64,000 nucleotides of DNA from Colwellia sp. RSH04 (lineage in GTDB: Bacteria > Pseudomonadota > Gammaproteobacteria > Enterobacterales > Alteromonadaceae), in NCBI RefSeq assembly GCF_003545765.1, contig NZ_QXIO01000001.1, positions 62,001-126,000 of the forward strand, written 5' to 3'. Below are positions 46,754-57,169 of the stretch, piece by piece. The translations under genes and the position numbers were made by a program. Positions within the stretch are counted from its first letter, which is position 1; each line of letters begins with the position of its first letter. Under the pieces are notes generated by a model. It was not told where the DNA came from, made no database searches, and saw only the letters and a program-made list of their open reading frames with translations.

Positions 46754-47266
46754 TTATTGCCAGTCGTGAGCTATATTCTTTGTAGTAATTAAGGTTTCTA
46801 AAGCAAGATCTTTCGATTTAACATTGTTTTGTAAATCATCTTGTCTTTGCGAAACCGCTTTAATATCACGCTTTTCAACTAATTCCGATAAGGTGATATT
46901 TTGTAGAAATTCTTCGATTCGCTGACTAAGCCCTTGCCATAAAGAGTGAGTTAAACATTGCTCACCAGCTTGGCAGTTACCTTTGCCAGAACATTTAGTG
47001 GCATCAACACTTTCATTAACCGCACTAATAACATCAGCAACGGCAATTTGTGCAGAGCATTTACCTAATCGGTATCCGCCACCAGGACCACGTACACTCG
47101 TTACAAGCCCTTGTTTTCTTAGACGAGAAAAAAGCTGCTCTAAATAAGATAGAGAAATACCTTGGCGTTCAGAAATATCTGCCAACGATACAGGTCCGTA
47201 TACCGCATGAATTGTTACATCCAACATAGCAGTAACAGCGTAGCGACCTTTTGAGGTAAGTTTCAT
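46754..47266 (-). CDS. iscR: Fe-S cluster regulator IscR
   Basis: A 170-aa Rrf2-family repressor that binds a [2Fe-2S] cluster and controls the isc operon. The winged helix is [17 protein letters not shown] ... [32 protein letters not shown]. Cluster ligands are the three Cys of [16 protein letters not shown] and the following His (CLTH). It is the first gene of the operon, with its own tandem binding sites upstream at 47360-47409, so classical autorepression is likely. Confidence 0.97.
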   Translation of the reverse strand: MKLTSKGRYAVTAMLDVTIHAVYGPVSLADISERQGISLSYLEQLFSRLRKQGLVTSVRGPGGGYRLGKCSAQIAVADVISAVNESVDATKCSGKGNCQAGEQCLTHSLWQGLSQRIEEFLQNITLSELVEKRDIKAVSQRQDDLQNNVKSKDLALETLITTKNIAHDWQ

Positions 47267-47352
47267 AATCAGCTCTCAAATATAACAGTATCATTAAGTA
47301 AAATTATTCAGCAGGACAACCAAATAGCGACTTATTTACTCATTTGCGCGCA

Positions 47353-47380
47353 ATTTTACATAACCTTATAAAATAGTCAA
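47353..47380 (-). promoter_or_regulatory. Predicted iscR operon promoter
   Basis: On the minus strand, -35 TTGACT (47375-47380) and -10 TAAAAT (47353-47358) are separated by 16 bases. The expected start of transcription is near 47346, about 80 bases before the iscR ATG. The downstream IscR-like site covers the spacer and the -35. Confidence 0.7.
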
Positions 47381-47384
47381 ATAT
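47360..47384. promoter_or_regulatory. IscR type 1-like site overlapping the promoter
   Basis: ATAACCTTAT-AAAAT-AGTCAAATAT has a good right half (AGTCAA-TAT) and a degenerate left half. It abuts the stronger site at 47385 and overlaps the -35 and spacer, which matches the two-site arrangement known ahead of iscR in E. coli. Confidence 0.55.
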
Positions 47385-47409
47385 ATACCCGACTAATTTA
47401 CTCAGGTAT
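47385..47409. promoter_or_regulatory. IscR type 1 binding site, upstream
   Basis: The 25-base element reads ATACCCGACT-AATTT-ACTCAGGTAT. It fits the type 1 consensus ATASYYGACT-RWWWY-AGTCRRSTAT with a single mismatch (ACTC for AGTC). It abuts the next site and lies just upstream of the predicted -35. Confidence 0.75.
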
Positions 47410-47437
47410 TATAACTGAAGAAAAGCTGAGGGAAAAG

Positions 47438-47466
47438 TAATAGTTGACTAATTTTGTCAACTATTA
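47438..47466 (-). terminator. cysE terminator with an embedded IscR-like palindrome
   Basis: TAATAGTTGAC pairs with GTCAACTATTA around TAATTTT, extending to 13 bp; on the minus strand TTTT follows, giving an intrinsic terminator 45 bases after cysE. Bases 47440-47464 also match the IscR type 1 consensus with one mismatch (ATAGTTGACT ... TGTCAACTAT). Whether IscR binds here is open. Confidence 0.75.
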
Positions 47467-47510
47467 CTGAATTCTATATTAAGCAACTGTATTAATTAAT
47501 AAAATAGTCG

Positions 47511-48320
47511 TTAAATTTCAGGATCAAAACTTTCTACTATGCCTTCTCTGCGTTTAGCGGCAGCTTTTTCATCTTCAACAAATTCACCTACGCGTAATTC
47601 TGGTAAATCTTTTGAACAAACATCACCACCCATGGCATTAATTTCTTTACATAAATCTGTAACACGATTATCCATTAGATGGACATGGTCAATTAATCGA
47701 CCTATTGCTTTAGCGACAGGATCTGGGTTATCAGCAGAAACCGCATAAGCATCGAAACCATATTGCTTAGCTACTTGCTCTCGCTTATCGTGCTCTTCTT
47801 TTTCTTTCTTATCAGGCACAATTCTACCTGGTATACCTACCGCTGTTGCATTTTCAGGGACATCTTTTACAACAACGGAGTTCGAGCCAACCTTGCCACC
47901 TTTACCAATAGTAATAGGGCCTAATACTTGTGCGCCAGCGCCAATAACGACATTATCTTCTAAAGTTGGATGACGTTTACCTGCTTTCCAACTTGTACCA
48001 CCCAGGGTAACTCCTTGGTATAAAGTGACATCATCGCCTATTTCAGCAGTGCCACCAATAACGACGCCCATACCATGATCAATAAAGAAGCGTTTGCCTA
48101 TAGTGGCACCTGGGTGAATTTCTATACCTGTCAACCACCTAGAAAAGGTCGAAAACAATCTAGCAAGTAACTTCCAATTTGCTTTCCATAGTTTATGACT
48201 AATTCGATGAAACCAAATTGCATGTAAACCGGGGTAGTTTAGTAATACTTCAAAGCTCGTACGAGCAGCGGGATCTCTATCAAAGACACTGTTGATATCT
48301 TCTTTGATACGGTCAAACAT
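47511..48320 (-). CDS. cysE: Serine O-acetyltransferase
   Basis: A 269-aa enzyme making O-acetylserine, the carbon precursor of cysteine. The short N-terminal helical region ([20 protein letters not shown]) is followed by left-handed beta-helix hexapeptide repeats ([23 protein letters not shown] ... [12 protein letters not shown]), with catalytic His in IDHG and residues in KRHPTLED. This is the short (EpsC/NifP-like) form often linked to isc or nif loci, not the longer enterobacterial CysE. It precedes iscR in the same direction, which links cysteine supply to Fe-S assembly, but a terminator separates them. Confidence 0.93.
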   Translation of the reverse strand: MFDRIKEDINSVFDRDPAARTSFEVLLNYPGLHAIWFHRISHKLWKANWKLLARLFSTFSRWLTGIEIHPGATIGKRFFIDHGMGVVIGGTAEIGDDVTLYQGVTLGGTSWKAGKRHPTLEDNVVIGAGAQVLGPITIGKGGKVGSNSVVVKDVPENATAVGIPGRIVPDKKEKEEHDKREQVAKQYGFDAYAVSADNPDPVAKAIGRLIDHVHLMDNRVTDLCKEINAMGGDVCSKDLPELRVGEFVEDEKAAAKRREGIVESFDPEI

Positions 48321-48368
48321 AATACTTCCTTATTTCCATTAATTCCCCAAGTGTAAAAGCTCAGGTCG

Positions 48369-49178
48369 TTATTTGTTATTCTTAGCCGTTCTTTCAATTG
48401 AAGCCAAAATACCACGCATCATTTTAACTTCTTTAACGTCAGGTCTTGCACGGTTAAATAAACGTCGTAGTTTTGTCATCACTAAACCAGGGTGCTTAGG
48501 CACGATAAAGCCCGTTGCCTTTAACGCTTCTTCAAAATGCTGGTAGAAGCGTTCAGTTTCTTCAACAACAGGAAATAACTCATCATCTTCACTGGTTGCT
48601 TTAGAAATGTCGGTACCATTACCTGTACTGCGCTCTTGATAATTTTGATCATGAGCTAATAAATAGCTAGTTCGTATTTCATAACTCAAAGTTTGTACTG
48701 CCATAGCTAAATTAAGCGAGCTATATTCGGGGTTAGCTGGTATTTGTACATGAAAATGACATAACTGTAATTCTTCATTGGTTAAACCACTACTTTCGCG
48801 ACCGAATACTAAAGCAACAGGATATTCACTTGCTTCACTCACCATTTTCTCACCACACCCTCTTGGCTCAAGCATTGGCCAAGGTAAAGTACGAGAACGA
48901 GCACTTGTCCCAACAACTAAGCCACAGTCTTCAATGGCTTCTTCCAAAGTACTCACTACCTTAGCATTGGCTAACACATCGGTAGCACCTGCGGCTAGAG
49001 CTTGTGCTTGCCCATTTGGCATTTCAATAGGATCAACCAGTACTAATTGGCTAAGCCCCATGGTTTTCATTGCCCGTGCTGCTGAGCCGATATTACGACA
49101 GTCAGACGTATTGACTAATACAATCTTTACGCGATCTAATAAATTGTTAGGTAGCTTACTACTTAGTGTGTCTGTCAT
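48369..49178 (-). CDS. trmJ: tRNA (cytidine/uridine-32-2'-O)-methyltransferase
   Basis: About 269 aa, SPOUT/TrmH-type methyltransferase that modifies position 32 of tRNAs. I start at ATG 49178 ([12 protein letters not shown]), because the 24 codons upstream (to 49250) lack family similarity. Motifs: [22 protein letters not shown] (N-terminal motif), [19 protein letters not shown] (SAM-binding knot) and [17 protein letters not shown] (knot end). The C-terminal extension with LFNRARPD is typical of TrmJ. Its position next to the cysE-iscR genes is conserved in gammaproteobacteria. Confidence 0.93.
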   Translation of the reverse strand: MTDTLSSKLPNNLLDRVKIVLVNTSDCRNIGSAARAMKTMGLSQLVLVDPIEMPNGQAQALAAGATDVLANAKVVSTLEEAIEDCGLVVGTSARSRTLPWPMLEPRGCGEKMVSEASEYPVALVFGRESSGLTNEELQLCHFHVQIPANPEYSSLNLAMAVQTLSYEIRTSYLLAHDQNYQERSTGNGTDISKATSEDDELFPVVEETERFYQHFEEALKATGFIVPKHPGLVMTKLRRLFNRARPDVKEVKMMRGILASIERTAKNNK

Positions 49179-49426
49179 TTTATACTCTACATTTTCTAAA
49201 GAATTATTGATTACTCGACTAGCTAAAACGTCTAGACGGCTAAAGTGCATAATTCTACCATAAAAGAGTACTGCTGTACTTAATAAAAAGCACGTACAAT
49301 GTGCTAAAAACGCTATGGCGAATTATTATTTAATAGTCTATTTATATATATAGGCTGTTCTCAACCTACATCGATTAAAATATAAACAATTATTTTTCTA
49401 TTTATATCGCAAACTACATTTAACTT

Positions 49427-49435
49427 TGCTATACT
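49427..49435 (+). promoter_or_regulatory. Extended -10 promoter of suhB
   Basis: TGCTATACT gives a TGn extension and TATACT -10 hexamer about 75 bases before the suhB ATG. No good -35 lies 17 bases upstream, as is common for extended -10 promoters. Confidence 0.55.
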
Positions 49436-49510
49436 ACGCCGCGCTTGATTTCCTGAATGTAGGAATCAATTTTCGTTCTTTTAAAAGCCATTTACAAATA
49501 GGTACTCTAT

Positions 49511-50314
49511 ATGCATCCGATGCTAAATATTGCCGTGCGCGCTGCGCGTACAGCTGGTAAAGTGATTGTTCGCTCTTTTGAGCAACTTGATAAAGTTGAA
49601 GTTGAATCAAAAGGAACTAACGATTTCGTTAGTAGCGTAGATTTAAATGCTGAAGAAGCAATTATTGAGACTATTCGTAAATCGTACCCAGAACACACCA
49701 TTATTTGTGAAGAATCTGGCGTTTCAAAAGGCTCAGACGATGATTACCAATGGATAGTTGATCCATTAGATGGTACAACAAACTTCGTCAAAGGCATCCC
49801 TCATTTTGCCGTATCAATTGCATTAAAAGTAAAAGGTAAACTTGATCAAGCCGTGATCTTTGATCCTATTCGTGGTGAATTATTCACTGCAAGCCGTGGT
49901 AAAGGTGCACAATTAAACGGCTTTAGAATTCGTGTTAAAAATCATAAAGAGTTATCAGGTACTGTACTTGCTACAGGCTTCCCATTTAAACATAAACAAC
50001 ATACCTCAGCATACATGGCAATGTTTAGTGCTTTATTTACTAAAACGTCTGATATGCGAAGAGCTGGATCTGCAGCTCTCGATTTAGCTTATGTCGCTGC
50101 TGGCCGAGTTGATGGCTTCTTCGAAATCGGTCTAAAACCATGGGATACGGCTGCGGGTGAGTTGTTAGTCATTGAAGCTGGCGGTTTAGTGACTGACTTT
50201 GCTGGTGGACATAATCAAGCAAAATCAGGCAATATTGTGGCAAGTAGTACAAGACTACAAAAAGAAATATTAAAAGAACTTCGTCCTCATTTAGGTGATG
50301 CTTTAAATAAGTAA
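49511..50314 (+). CDS. suhB: Inositol-1-monophosphatase family protein SuhB
   Basis: A 267-aa metal-dependent phosphatase fold. SuhB is also a known factor in rRNA transcription antitermination complexes in E. coli. Metal-binding motifs are EESG (IICEESGVS), WIVDPLDGTTNFVKGIPHF and, near the end, KPWDTAAGELLVIEAGG. The N-terminus MHPMLNIAVRAARTAGKVI is characteristic of SuhB. It is divergent from trmJ, which is a common arrangement. A terminator follows. Confidence 0.95.
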   Translation: MHPMLNIAVRAARTAGKVIVRSFEQLDKVEVESKGTNDFVSSVDLNAEEAIIETIRKSYPEHTIICEESGVSKGSDDDYQWIVDPLDGTTNFVKGIPHFAVSIALKVKGKLDQAVIFDPIRGELFTASRGKGAQLNGFRIRVKNHKELSGTVLATGFPFKHKQHTSAYMAMFSALFTKTSDMRRAGSAALDLAYVAAGRVDGFFEIGLKPWDTAAGELLVIEAGGLVTDFAGGHNQAKSGNIVASSTRLQKEILKELRPHLGDALNK

Positions 50315-50334
50315 TCATTCAATAATTTCTATAT

Positions 50335-50370
50335 AAAACGTCAAAAGTATCACTACTATTGGCGTTTTTT
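50335..50370 (+). terminator. Terminator of suhB
   Basis: AAACGTCAA pairs with TTGGCGTTT (one G-T) around a 14-base loop and is followed by a T-run. Confidence 0.75.
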
Positions 50371-50454
50371 TATAGCAGCATTTATCTTTACTTATGCGTT
50401 TATATGTTTTAGCGCTGATTTAATATGAGTTTTATTTACTCACAAAGGTTAGTA

Positions 50455-51183
50455 ATGTCGAAAATACTTTATTCTCTATGTTTGTTTGTTTACAGCTATG
50501 CAATATCAATTAATGGCTTTACTCAAACAATCTCTGTGGTTACTGAAGATGCACCAAGTCTGCAATACCAGAAAACATCTGGAGAGATGGCAGGTCCTGC
50601 AGCTAAACTTATAGAAAAAGTATTCAATGAATCTGGCTTGAGCTTTGAAACGCGTGTTCTACCGTGGGCAAGAGCTTATAAAGAAGCCAATCTAGTTCCC
50701 AACACCTTAATTTATTCTATGGTGAGAACCATTGAGCGTGAAGATAAATTTCATTGGATTGGCATTATTTCAAAGCCTAAATATTACTTTTTTGCGCTTA
50801 AAAACACCGAGATTCCTTCATCTAATAACATTAAAGACTTCAGTAAATATCGAGTTGGTTCATTATTAAGTAGCGCTAGTTACTCAACGTTAAAAGCGCA
50901 AGGTTTTGAATATTTAGTACCGGTAACAACCGCAAAACAAGTTTTTCAATTGTTAACTAAAAACAGAGTTGATTTAATCACTGCAAATTTAACCGCATTT
51001 GATGAGATTTGTCAGCATCACAGCACTGAATGTAGTCAAATAAAAGCTATCGCCCCTATTGAACCGCTAAATAATCGAGCTTTATATTTTGCAATGAATA
51101 AAGACTCAGACCCTAAAGTAGTACAGCGTTTACGCAGAAGTTATCAAAAGTTGCTTAAAGAAAATAAGATTAAAATATTATAA
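50455..51183 (+). CDS. Periplasmic solute-binding protein (SBP_bac_3-like)
   Basis: About 242 aa. I start at ATG 50455 (MSKILYSLCLFVYSYA), which has AAAGG at proper spacing and opens directly with the signal peptide; an in-frame ATG ten codons upstream does not. The mature protein follows the family-3 amino-acid-binding style: ISVVTEDAPSLQYQ at the N-terminus, AAKLIEKVFNESGLSFETRVLPWARAY, and the hinge phrase YRVGSLLSSASYSTLK. No permease or ATPase gene adjoins it. Such orphan proteins are frequent in Alteromonadales and may serve as sensors or dispersed binding proteins. The ligand is unknown. Confidence 0.82.
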   Translation: MSKILYSLCLFVYSYAISINGFTQTISVVTEDAPSLQYQKTSGEMAGPAAKLIEKVFNESGLSFETRVLPWARAYKEANLVPNTLIYSMVRTIEREDKFHWIGIISKPKYYFFALKNTEIPSSNNIKDFSKYRVGSLLSSASYSTLKAQGFEYLVPVTTAKQVFQLLTKNRVDLITANLTAFDEICQHHSTECSQIKAIAPIEPLNNRALYFAMNKDSDPKVVQRLRRSYQKLLKENKIKIL

Positions 51184-51232
51184 GAACTCAGATAGTTACC
51201 TGTCCCCTTTTCATACGAAATTGATTAGATAA

Positions 51233-52396
51233 TTAAATATCAGCGTTCACTTTGCTAATAATTTTGTTTAATTTCTTTTTAAATCCTTCGTCAGCAATTA
51301 CTGCATTAATTTTATCAAAACCAGCTAGCTGTATGTTTTCTTGCGTGTAATAAAACTCTAATTCACCTAATGCTTCATAACTCACTTCATCATAATCTGG
51401 TACATCGCTTAAGCCATTAAAAGACACCAAATCACCTAAACGACAAGATAAATAACATAATAAAACATGTCGAGTCTGTTCATGACTTAGTTCATTAATT
51501 ACACTACCGCTTGTTAACGGTAAAATACTATGATCGATACCTGACTCCAAAGCACCAGGTAATTGCCATTGTTTGGCAAGATGTTTACCTACAATGGCTG
51601 AATTGATTCCCATCGACTCTTGAAAAACCTTTGTACGTTCAAACAACGTAAAGTCATCTAAATAAAAACCTGCCAGTGATGGCTTGTAAGATAAAATAGC
51701 TAAGTCGCCTAAATAAGACAGTAAACAACGAGTAGAGAGTTCTGCTGGGTTTTCTTCGCCCATTTCCTTGGCAACTAAGGCACAAAATGAACTCGCTAAG
51801 TAACTTGCTTTCCATAATTTTTGATACGCATCATTCTGATTTTTATCAGTAAACTCCATACCTTGTTGCATAGCAAATTGCATAGCAATACTTTTAACTT
51901 GCCCTACTCCTAAATAAATAATAGCGTGGTTAATATTGGTTATAGGTTGGTGTAATGCAAATAAAGGTGAATTAACCGCATTAAGCACCTTAGCGGTCAT
52001 TTCTGTGTCTTTTTTGATTAATTCAAAAAGTTCATTAGGTTCGAAAGAACGTTGGGTTAACGGCAACAGTAGTGGGTGTGGTTTTCGAAATGATTGATTT
52101 ATTTCAGCAATAATTTTTTGTTGTTTCTCATTTAGCTTATCAGATGTATGTACTTGGAATGCTAAAAAGTCTTCAGGTGCTTCGCTTTTTTCTTTGATTT
52201 TTTGTGTTTTTTCTTCAGGCTTGTCACCAACAAACTCAGCATTTATTGGTTTATGGACCGTTTTCTTTTTTGCATTGATTTTTGCTCCTTCAACCATATG
52301 TGAATATTGATGTTTAGACTTCTTTTTATCTCTTTTAGATAAGATAACAAACACCACAACAGCAATGATTAAAACCACAAAAATATTGAACAGCAT
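51233..52396 (-). CDS. HDOD-domain protein with N-terminal membrane anchor
   Basis: A 387-aa protein. One hydrophobic helix (about 2-20, FNIFVVLIIAVVVFVIL) is followed by a Lys-rich cytoplasmic stretch. An HDOD domain lies at about residues 100-300 (ELFELIKKDTEMTAKVLNAVNSPLFALHQPITNINHAIIYLGVGQVKSIAM), which lacks the catalytic HD pair, as normal for HDOD. These proteins act in signalling, often with cyclic-di-GMP or stress pathways. No partner domain is attached. It stands alone between the binding-protein gene and rhlE. Confidence 0.88.
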   Translation of the reverse strand: MLFNIFVVLIIAVVVFVILSKRDKKKSKHQYSHMVEGAKINAKKKTVHKPINAEFVGDKPEEKTQKIKEKSEAPEDFLAFQVHTSDKLNEKQQKIIAEINQSFRKPHPLLLPLTQRSFEPNELFELIKKDTEMTAKVLNAVNSPLFALHQPITNINHAIIYLGVGQVKSIAMQFAMQQGMEFTDKNQNDAYQKLWKASYLASSFCALVAKEMGEENPAELSTRCLLSYLGDLAILSYKPSLAGFYLDDFTLFERTKVFQESMGINSAIVGKHLAKQWQLPGALESGIDHSILPLTSGSVINELSHEQTRHVLLCYLSCRLGDLVSFNGLSDVPDYDEVSYEALGELEFYYTQENIQLAGFDKINAVIADEGFKKKLNKIISKVNADI

Positions 52397-52541
52397 ACAA
52401 AGTTCCTTTTATGCTCACTATTTGTAATGAGCACATGAAATATAAGCTAAAAAAAGCCAAGGTAATCACTGTAATTTATTTTTGTATCTTATTCTAGTAA
52501 TGGATTAACTAAATAGGGACCTGCTATCGCGTTGCTAACTT

Positions 52542-52574
52542 TTATCGAGCAACTCAGGATGAGCTGCTCGATAA
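52542..52574. terminator. Hairpin downstream of rhlE
   Basis: TTATCGAGCA pairs perfectly with TGCTCGATAA around 13 bases. There is no T-run on the minus strand, so it is a weaker candidate terminator, 27 bases after the rhlE stop codon. Confidence 0.45.
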
Positions 52575-52601
52575 GGTGATTTCATAGGTACGCTCTAATG
52601 T

Positions 52602-53972
52602 TTAACTATTTTTATTTGGGCTAGGCTTTCTTCTGCGAGCTTTAGCTGCTGGCTTATTGCCTTTAGGTTGAGCGGTGTTAACTTGGCCTTTTTTCTTAGG
52701 TGTCCGAACTTGATGCCCACTTGCATTTTCACCTGAACGCTGGCCATCTTTATGTTCAACTTTTTCACTTCTCGGTTTTTTAGCTTTTTTCGGTTTCTTC
52801 GCTTTTAATGGCCTGATTGCTCTAGAATCACCTAATTCATTCACTGGTATGAATTTTTCTAATACTTTTCGTTCAATATGCTGCTGAATAACATGTTCAA
52901 CATCCCACAATAATTCAAGTTCATCAGCACAAACAAGCGAAACCGCTTGGCCAGTATTACCAGCACGCGCCGTTCGGCCAATTCGATGAACATAATCTTC
53001 AGGTACATTCGGTAATTCGAAGTTTACAACTTGAGGTAACAAATCTATATCGATACCACGCGCCGCAATATCTGTTGCCACTAATATCTGCACCGTTCCA
53101 TCTTTAAATGCTGCTAACGCTTTTGTTCGTGCACCTTGACTTTTATTGCCATGAATTGCCGCTGCAGTTAAGCCTTCAGCTTCTAAGAATCGGGTAAGTT
53201 TATTAGCGCCATGTTTGGTTTTGGTAAAGACCAAGACTTGTTTCCAGTTATTTTCCTTGATTAAGTAACTTAATACTGCAGGCTTACGTTTTTTATCTAC
53301 TGCAGTTATCCATTGGGTTACTTTTTCTGCTGTACTATTTTCCGGATTGACCGAAATCTCTAACGGCTTATTGACTAACCCTTTAGCTAAGGCTCGAATA
53401 TCAGGAGAAAAGGTGGCAGAGAATAATAAGTTTTGACGTTGTTGAGGCAATAATGCCAAGATTTTTTTAATATCTCTTAAAAAGCCCATATCTAGCATAC
53501 GATCAGCTTCATCTAACACCAGTACTTCTAGCTGAGTAAATTTCACAGCATTTTGATTATATAAATCAAGTAAACGCCCTGGTGTGGCCACTAATACATC
53601 AACACCTTGACGTAACCTCATCATTTGCGGATTTATTTTTACCCCACCAAAAACAACAGTCGAATTCAAGTTCAGGTGTTTACTGTAAGTTTCAATACTT
53701 TCGCTGACTTGTGCTGCTAGCTCTCGTGTTGGTGTTAATACCAAGGCACGTACATTATTCGCTTTAACTTTATTGCCTTTAATGAGACGTTCTAATAAAG
53801 GCAAAGTAAAGCCGGCCGTTTTACCTGTACCGGTTTGCGCTGCAGCCATTACATCACGTCCTGAAATAACTGCAGGAATAGCTTTTGCTTGTATCGGTGA
53901 AGGTGTTTTATAGCCCTGTTCGGCTACGGCTTTTAGGATTGGCTCAGATAAACCTAATGAGGTAAAACTCAT
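52602..53972 (-). CDS. rhlE: DEAD-box ATP-dependent RNA helicase RhlE
   Basis: About 456 aa. I start at ATG 53972 ([16 protein letters not shown]), preceded by AGAG; the 27 codons upstream carry no family similarity. All helicase motifs are present: Q motif ([13 protein letters not shown]), I (AQTGTGKT), Ia (PTRELAAQV), II (DEAD), III (SAT), and V-VI ([20 protein letters not shown]). The C-terminal 90 residues are basic and low in complexity ([12 protein letters not shown]), as usual for RNA-binding tails. RhlE acts in ribosome assembly and RNA turnover; in marine psychrophiles such helicases often help in the cold (family knowledge). Confidence 0.93.
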   Translation of the reverse strand: MSFTSLGLSEPILKAVAEQGYKTPSPIQAKAIPAVISGRDVMAAAQTGTGKTAGFTLPLLERLIKGNKVKANNVRALVLTPTRELAAQVSESIETYSKHLNLNSTVVFGGVKINPQMMRLRQGVDVLVATPGRLLDLYNQNAVKFTQLEVLVLDEADRMLDMGFLRDIKKILALLPQQRQNLLFSATFSPDIRALAKGLVNKPLEISVNPENSTAEKVTQWITAVDKKRKPAVLSYLIKENNWKQVLVFTKTKHGANKLTRFLEAEGLTAAAIHGNKSQGARTKALAAFKDGTVQILVATDIAARGIDIDLLPQVVNFELPNVPEDYVHRIGRTARAGNTGQAVSLVCADELELLWDVEHVIQQHIERKVLEKFIPVNELGDSRAIRPLKAKKPKKAKKPRSEKVEHKDGQRSGENASGHQVRTPKKKGQVNTAQPKGNKPAAKARRRKPSPNKNS

Positions 53973-54137
53973 AAAAACTCTCTTAAAAAATAAACTATAA
54001 GCAAGTGCTAAAAACCGTTTCGGCGCTATAACTTGTGGAAGGGCGTGCAGCATACAGTAAGCTTAATGCCAAGTCCATTAATACCAATGTGCATAATGTA
54101 GTGTAGTTCACGCAAAGTTAATCACTTTTCTTAGGTA

Positions 54138-54168
54138 TAAAAAAAACCGATAGTAAAAAACTATCGGC
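54138..54168 (-). terminator. Terminator of the queA-tgt-yajC-secDF operon
   Basis: CCGATAGT pairs with ACTATCGG around AAAAA; on the minus strand a run of eight T follows. It lies about 36 bases after the secF stop codon. Confidence 0.88.
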
Positions 54169-54203
54169 TTCTATACTTTTTCAAATTTTGCATTTAACAG
54201 TAA

Positions 54204-55151
54204 TTAAGGCATCATCTCTTCTTGATCAGCACCTTCTTTTTCAATCACTTCAGGAATTAAGTCTTCTTTAGAAATGCCTAAAGATAACGCAACCGATGAA
54301 GCAACATAAATGGAAGAATACGTACCAACAAACACACCAAACAATAATGCTGTTGCAAAACCGTGAATGAGTGCGCCACCTTTAAAGAATAATGCAGCCA
54401 ATACTAATAAGGTTGTGATTGAAGTAATAAAAGTACGGCTTAACGTTTGTGTTAATGAGATATCAATAATCTCTTCAGGCGAACCATTACGTACTTTACG
54501 GAAGTTTTCACGGATACGATCCGACACTACAATGGTATCGTTCAGTGAATAACCAATAACCGCTAAAATTGCTGCTAATACGGTTAGATCAAACTCTAAA
54601 CCAAGCACAGAGAAAAGGCCTAACGTTAATAACACATCGTGAAATAACGCCACAACAGAGCCAATGGCAAAGCGCCATTCAAAGCGAAAAGCAACATACA
54701 CTAAAATACAGATTAAAGCCGTTAGCATTGCTAAACCACCTTGCTCTGCAAGCTCATCACCAACACTTGCACCAACAAACTCTATACGGCGCATATCAAC
54801 ATTTTGACCTGTTCCATCTGTTAATACTTTAAGTACTTGGTTGCCCAACATTTCAGCTTTAACATCATCACGTTGACCTAAACGAATCACGACGTCACGA
54901 GAACTACCGTAGAGTTGAACAACAGCGTCTTGATAACCATTGCTATCGAGTACTTCTCTTAATTGCGTTAAATCAGCTGCTTGCTCGAAACCAACTTCAA
55001 TTAACGTACCGCCAGTAAAATCTAAACCAAAATTTAGTTTATTGGTTGCAAGAGAAGCGATAGACGCAAGCATTAATATTGCACTGAAAATCATGGCATA
55101 CTTACGTAAGCTCATGAAGGCAACAGTTTCTTTTAATCGTAAAATTTGCAT
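54204..55151 (-). CDS. secF: Protein translocase subunit SecF
   Basis: A 315-aa inner-membrane protein that works with SecD to pull proteins across the membrane using the proton gradient. Six helices are visible. The family motifs GLDFTGGTLIEVGF (after helix 1), YSLNDTIVVSDRIRENFR and the C-terminal GTYSSIYVASSVAL are present. It is the last gene of the operon, 21 bases after secD. Confidence 0.96.
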   Translation of the reverse strand: MQILRLKETVAFMSLRKYAMIFSAILMLASIASLATNKLNFGLDFTGGTLIEVGFEQAADLTQLREVLDSNGYQDAVVQLYGSSRDVVIRLGQRDDVKAEMLGNQVLKVLTDGTGQNVDMRRIEFVGASVGDELAEQGGLAMLTALICILVYVAFRFEWRFAIGSVVALFHDVLLTLGLFSVLGLEFDLTVLAAILAVIGYSLNDTIVVSDRIRENFRKVRNGSPEEIIDISLTQTLSRTFITSITTLLVLAALFFKGGALIHGFATALLFGVFVGTYSSIYVASSVALSLGISKEDLIPEVIEKEGADQEEMMP

Positions 55152-55172
55152 AATAATTAAACTCTCACCTTA

Positions 55173-57020
55173 CTATATAGATAGTTTTTTCAGGGATTTT
55201 CCACCCCAAACAGCATTAACGACAGTTCTTGACGCTACCACTGATGTAAACATTGACGTAATAATACCGATTGATAATGTTATCGCGAAACCTTTGACAG
55301 GCCCTGTACCAATTGCAAATAAGATAAGTGCGGCAATTAAGGTAGTGATATTAGCATCGATAATGGTTGAGAATGCCGCTTCATAACCTTGATGAATAGC
55401 TTGCTGTATAGATTTACCTTCTCTTATTTCTTCACGAATACGTTCAAAAATTAGTACGTTGGCATCAACAGCCATACCCACAGTTAAAACAATACCTGCC
55501 ATACCCGGTAAAGATAATGCCGCTCCAGGAATCATCGACATGATGCCAACAATTAACACTAAGTTAGCCCCTAACGCTAAGTTAGCCACAACACCAAAAG
55601 CTTTGTAGTAAACCATCATGAAGATAAAGACTAAAGCAAAGCCCATCATGATTGCTTGAAAACCTAACTTAACATTCTCAGCTCCAAGTGTTGGGCCTAC
55701 TGTACGCTCTTCAACAATAGTAATTGGCGCAATCAATGCACCGGCACGTAGTAATAATGCTAAGTTATGTGCTTCTGCTTGACTACCAGCACCAGTGATA
55801 CGAAATTGCTTACCTAAACGTGCTTGAATAGTCGCAATTGAAATAATTTCTTCTACTTTTTCAAAGATTATATTGCCTTCAGCATCTTTTTTATCGGTAG
55901 CTTTATATTCAATAAATACCGTCGCCATTGGCTTACCGATATTATTTTTAGTGCCATTCGACATTTTACTGCCGCCTGCACTATCTAGTGAAATATTTAC
56001 TTGTGGACGTGAATATTCATCAAAACCAGATTTCGCATCAGTAATATGATCACCCGTTAGCATTACACGCTTTTTCAATAGTGATGGTTTACCATCACGG
56101 TCGGTCAATAAAATTGAACTTGCAGGCACCCTGCCATTTAATGCATTGCCTAAATCACCTTCAGTGTCGACTAATCTAAACTCAATAGTCGCGGTTGCAT
56201 TAAGTATTTCTTTCGCTTTGGCGGTATCTTGAACACCAGGCAATTCTATAACAATATGTTTTTTACCTTGGCGTTGCACTAGTGGTTCCGCAACACCTAA
56301 CTCATTTACACGATTACGAATAATCGTTATATTTTGTTGAAGAGCATACTCTCGAATTTCTTTTTCTTTTTGCTCTGTCATACTCGCTGTTAACGTTAAT
56401 GAATCATCATCTGTTTTAAATAATAAATCACGGTAACGTTTTGAAAGTAATGACTCGGCCGCTTCTAAATCTTCAACTTTTCGAAAGATAACACTAATCG
56501 CATTACCGTCTTCTTTTACGGTACGATAACGAATCTTCTCATTACGTAATTCAGAACGAAACTCGCCAACCATGCCTGCTTTCGCTTTTGCCATGGCTTC
56601 TTTCATGTTAACTTCCATTAAGAAGCTAACACCACCACTCAAATCTAGACCTAACTTCATTGGCACACCACCAATACTAGCTAACCATTCAGGCGTATTA
56701 GGTGTTAAATTAAGTGCAACTGAATACTGTTTACCTAATTTTTCATCAAGAATATCACGCGCCTTTAATTGAGATTCAGTATTTTTAAAGCGAGTTAATA
56801 TCTGACCTTTTTCCAGCGCGATGCTGTCGTAAGCAATATTACTTTGTTCTAATTGAGCTTTGATTTGATCAAGAGTTGCGGTATCGGCTTCAACACCTCG
56901 TAAACCTGAAACTTGCACTGCGGGTGCTTCACCGTATAGGTTTGGTGTGGCATAGAGTGCACCTATGGCAATAATAAGCATCACCATCAGTGTTTTCCAT
57001 AAAGGGTATTTGTTTAACAC
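55173..57020 (-). CDS. secD: Protein translocase subunit SecD
   Basis: A 615-aa inner-membrane subunit paired with SecF. One N-terminal helix is followed by a large periplasmic region with the P1 motif [14 protein letters not shown] and an [18 protein letters not shown] segment. Five C-terminal helices contain [17 protein letters not shown] and [16 protein letters not shown]. The length agrees with gammaproteobacterial SecD. Confidence 0.97.
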   Translation of the reverse strand: MLNKYPLWKTLMVMLIIAIGALYATPNLYGEAPAVQVSGLRGVEADTATLDQIKAQLEQSNIAYDSIALEKGQILTRFKNTESQLKARDILDEKLGKQYSVALNLTPNTPEWLASIGGVPMKLGLDLSGGVSFLMEVNMKEAMAKAKAGMVGEFRSELRNEKIRYRTVKEDGNAISVIFRKVEDLEAAESLLSKRYRDLLFKTDDDSLTLTASMTEQKEKEIREYALQQNITIIRNRVNELGVAEPLVQRQGKKHIVIELPGVQDTAKAKEILNATATIEFRLVDTEGDLGNALNGRVPASSILLTDRDGKPSLLKKRVMLTGDHITDAKSGFDEYSRPQVNISLDSAGGSKMSNGTKNNIGKPMATVFIEYKATDKKDAEGNIIFEKVEEIISIATIQARLGKQFRITGAGSQAEAHNLALLLRAGALIAPITIVEERTVGPTLGAENVKLGFQAIMMGFALVFIFMMVYYKAFGVVANLALGANLVLIVGIMSMIPGAALSLPGMAGIVLTVGMAVDANVLIFERIREEIREGKSIQQAIHQGYEAAFSTIIDANITTLIAALILFAIGTGPVKGFAITLSIGIITSMFTSVVASRTVVNAVWGGKSLKKLSI

Positions 57021-57169
57021 AATGTGTCCTTTTCTATTTTTTATTTAGCACTGGTATAATTGTCTACATCAAGGTTAAGAGCTTTAAAATCAAAGAAAAA
57101 GTACGTTATGGCAAAGACCAAACTGTACTTTTTCTGTTTAGAAAATCAGCTTATAACAAAGAAAAACGA

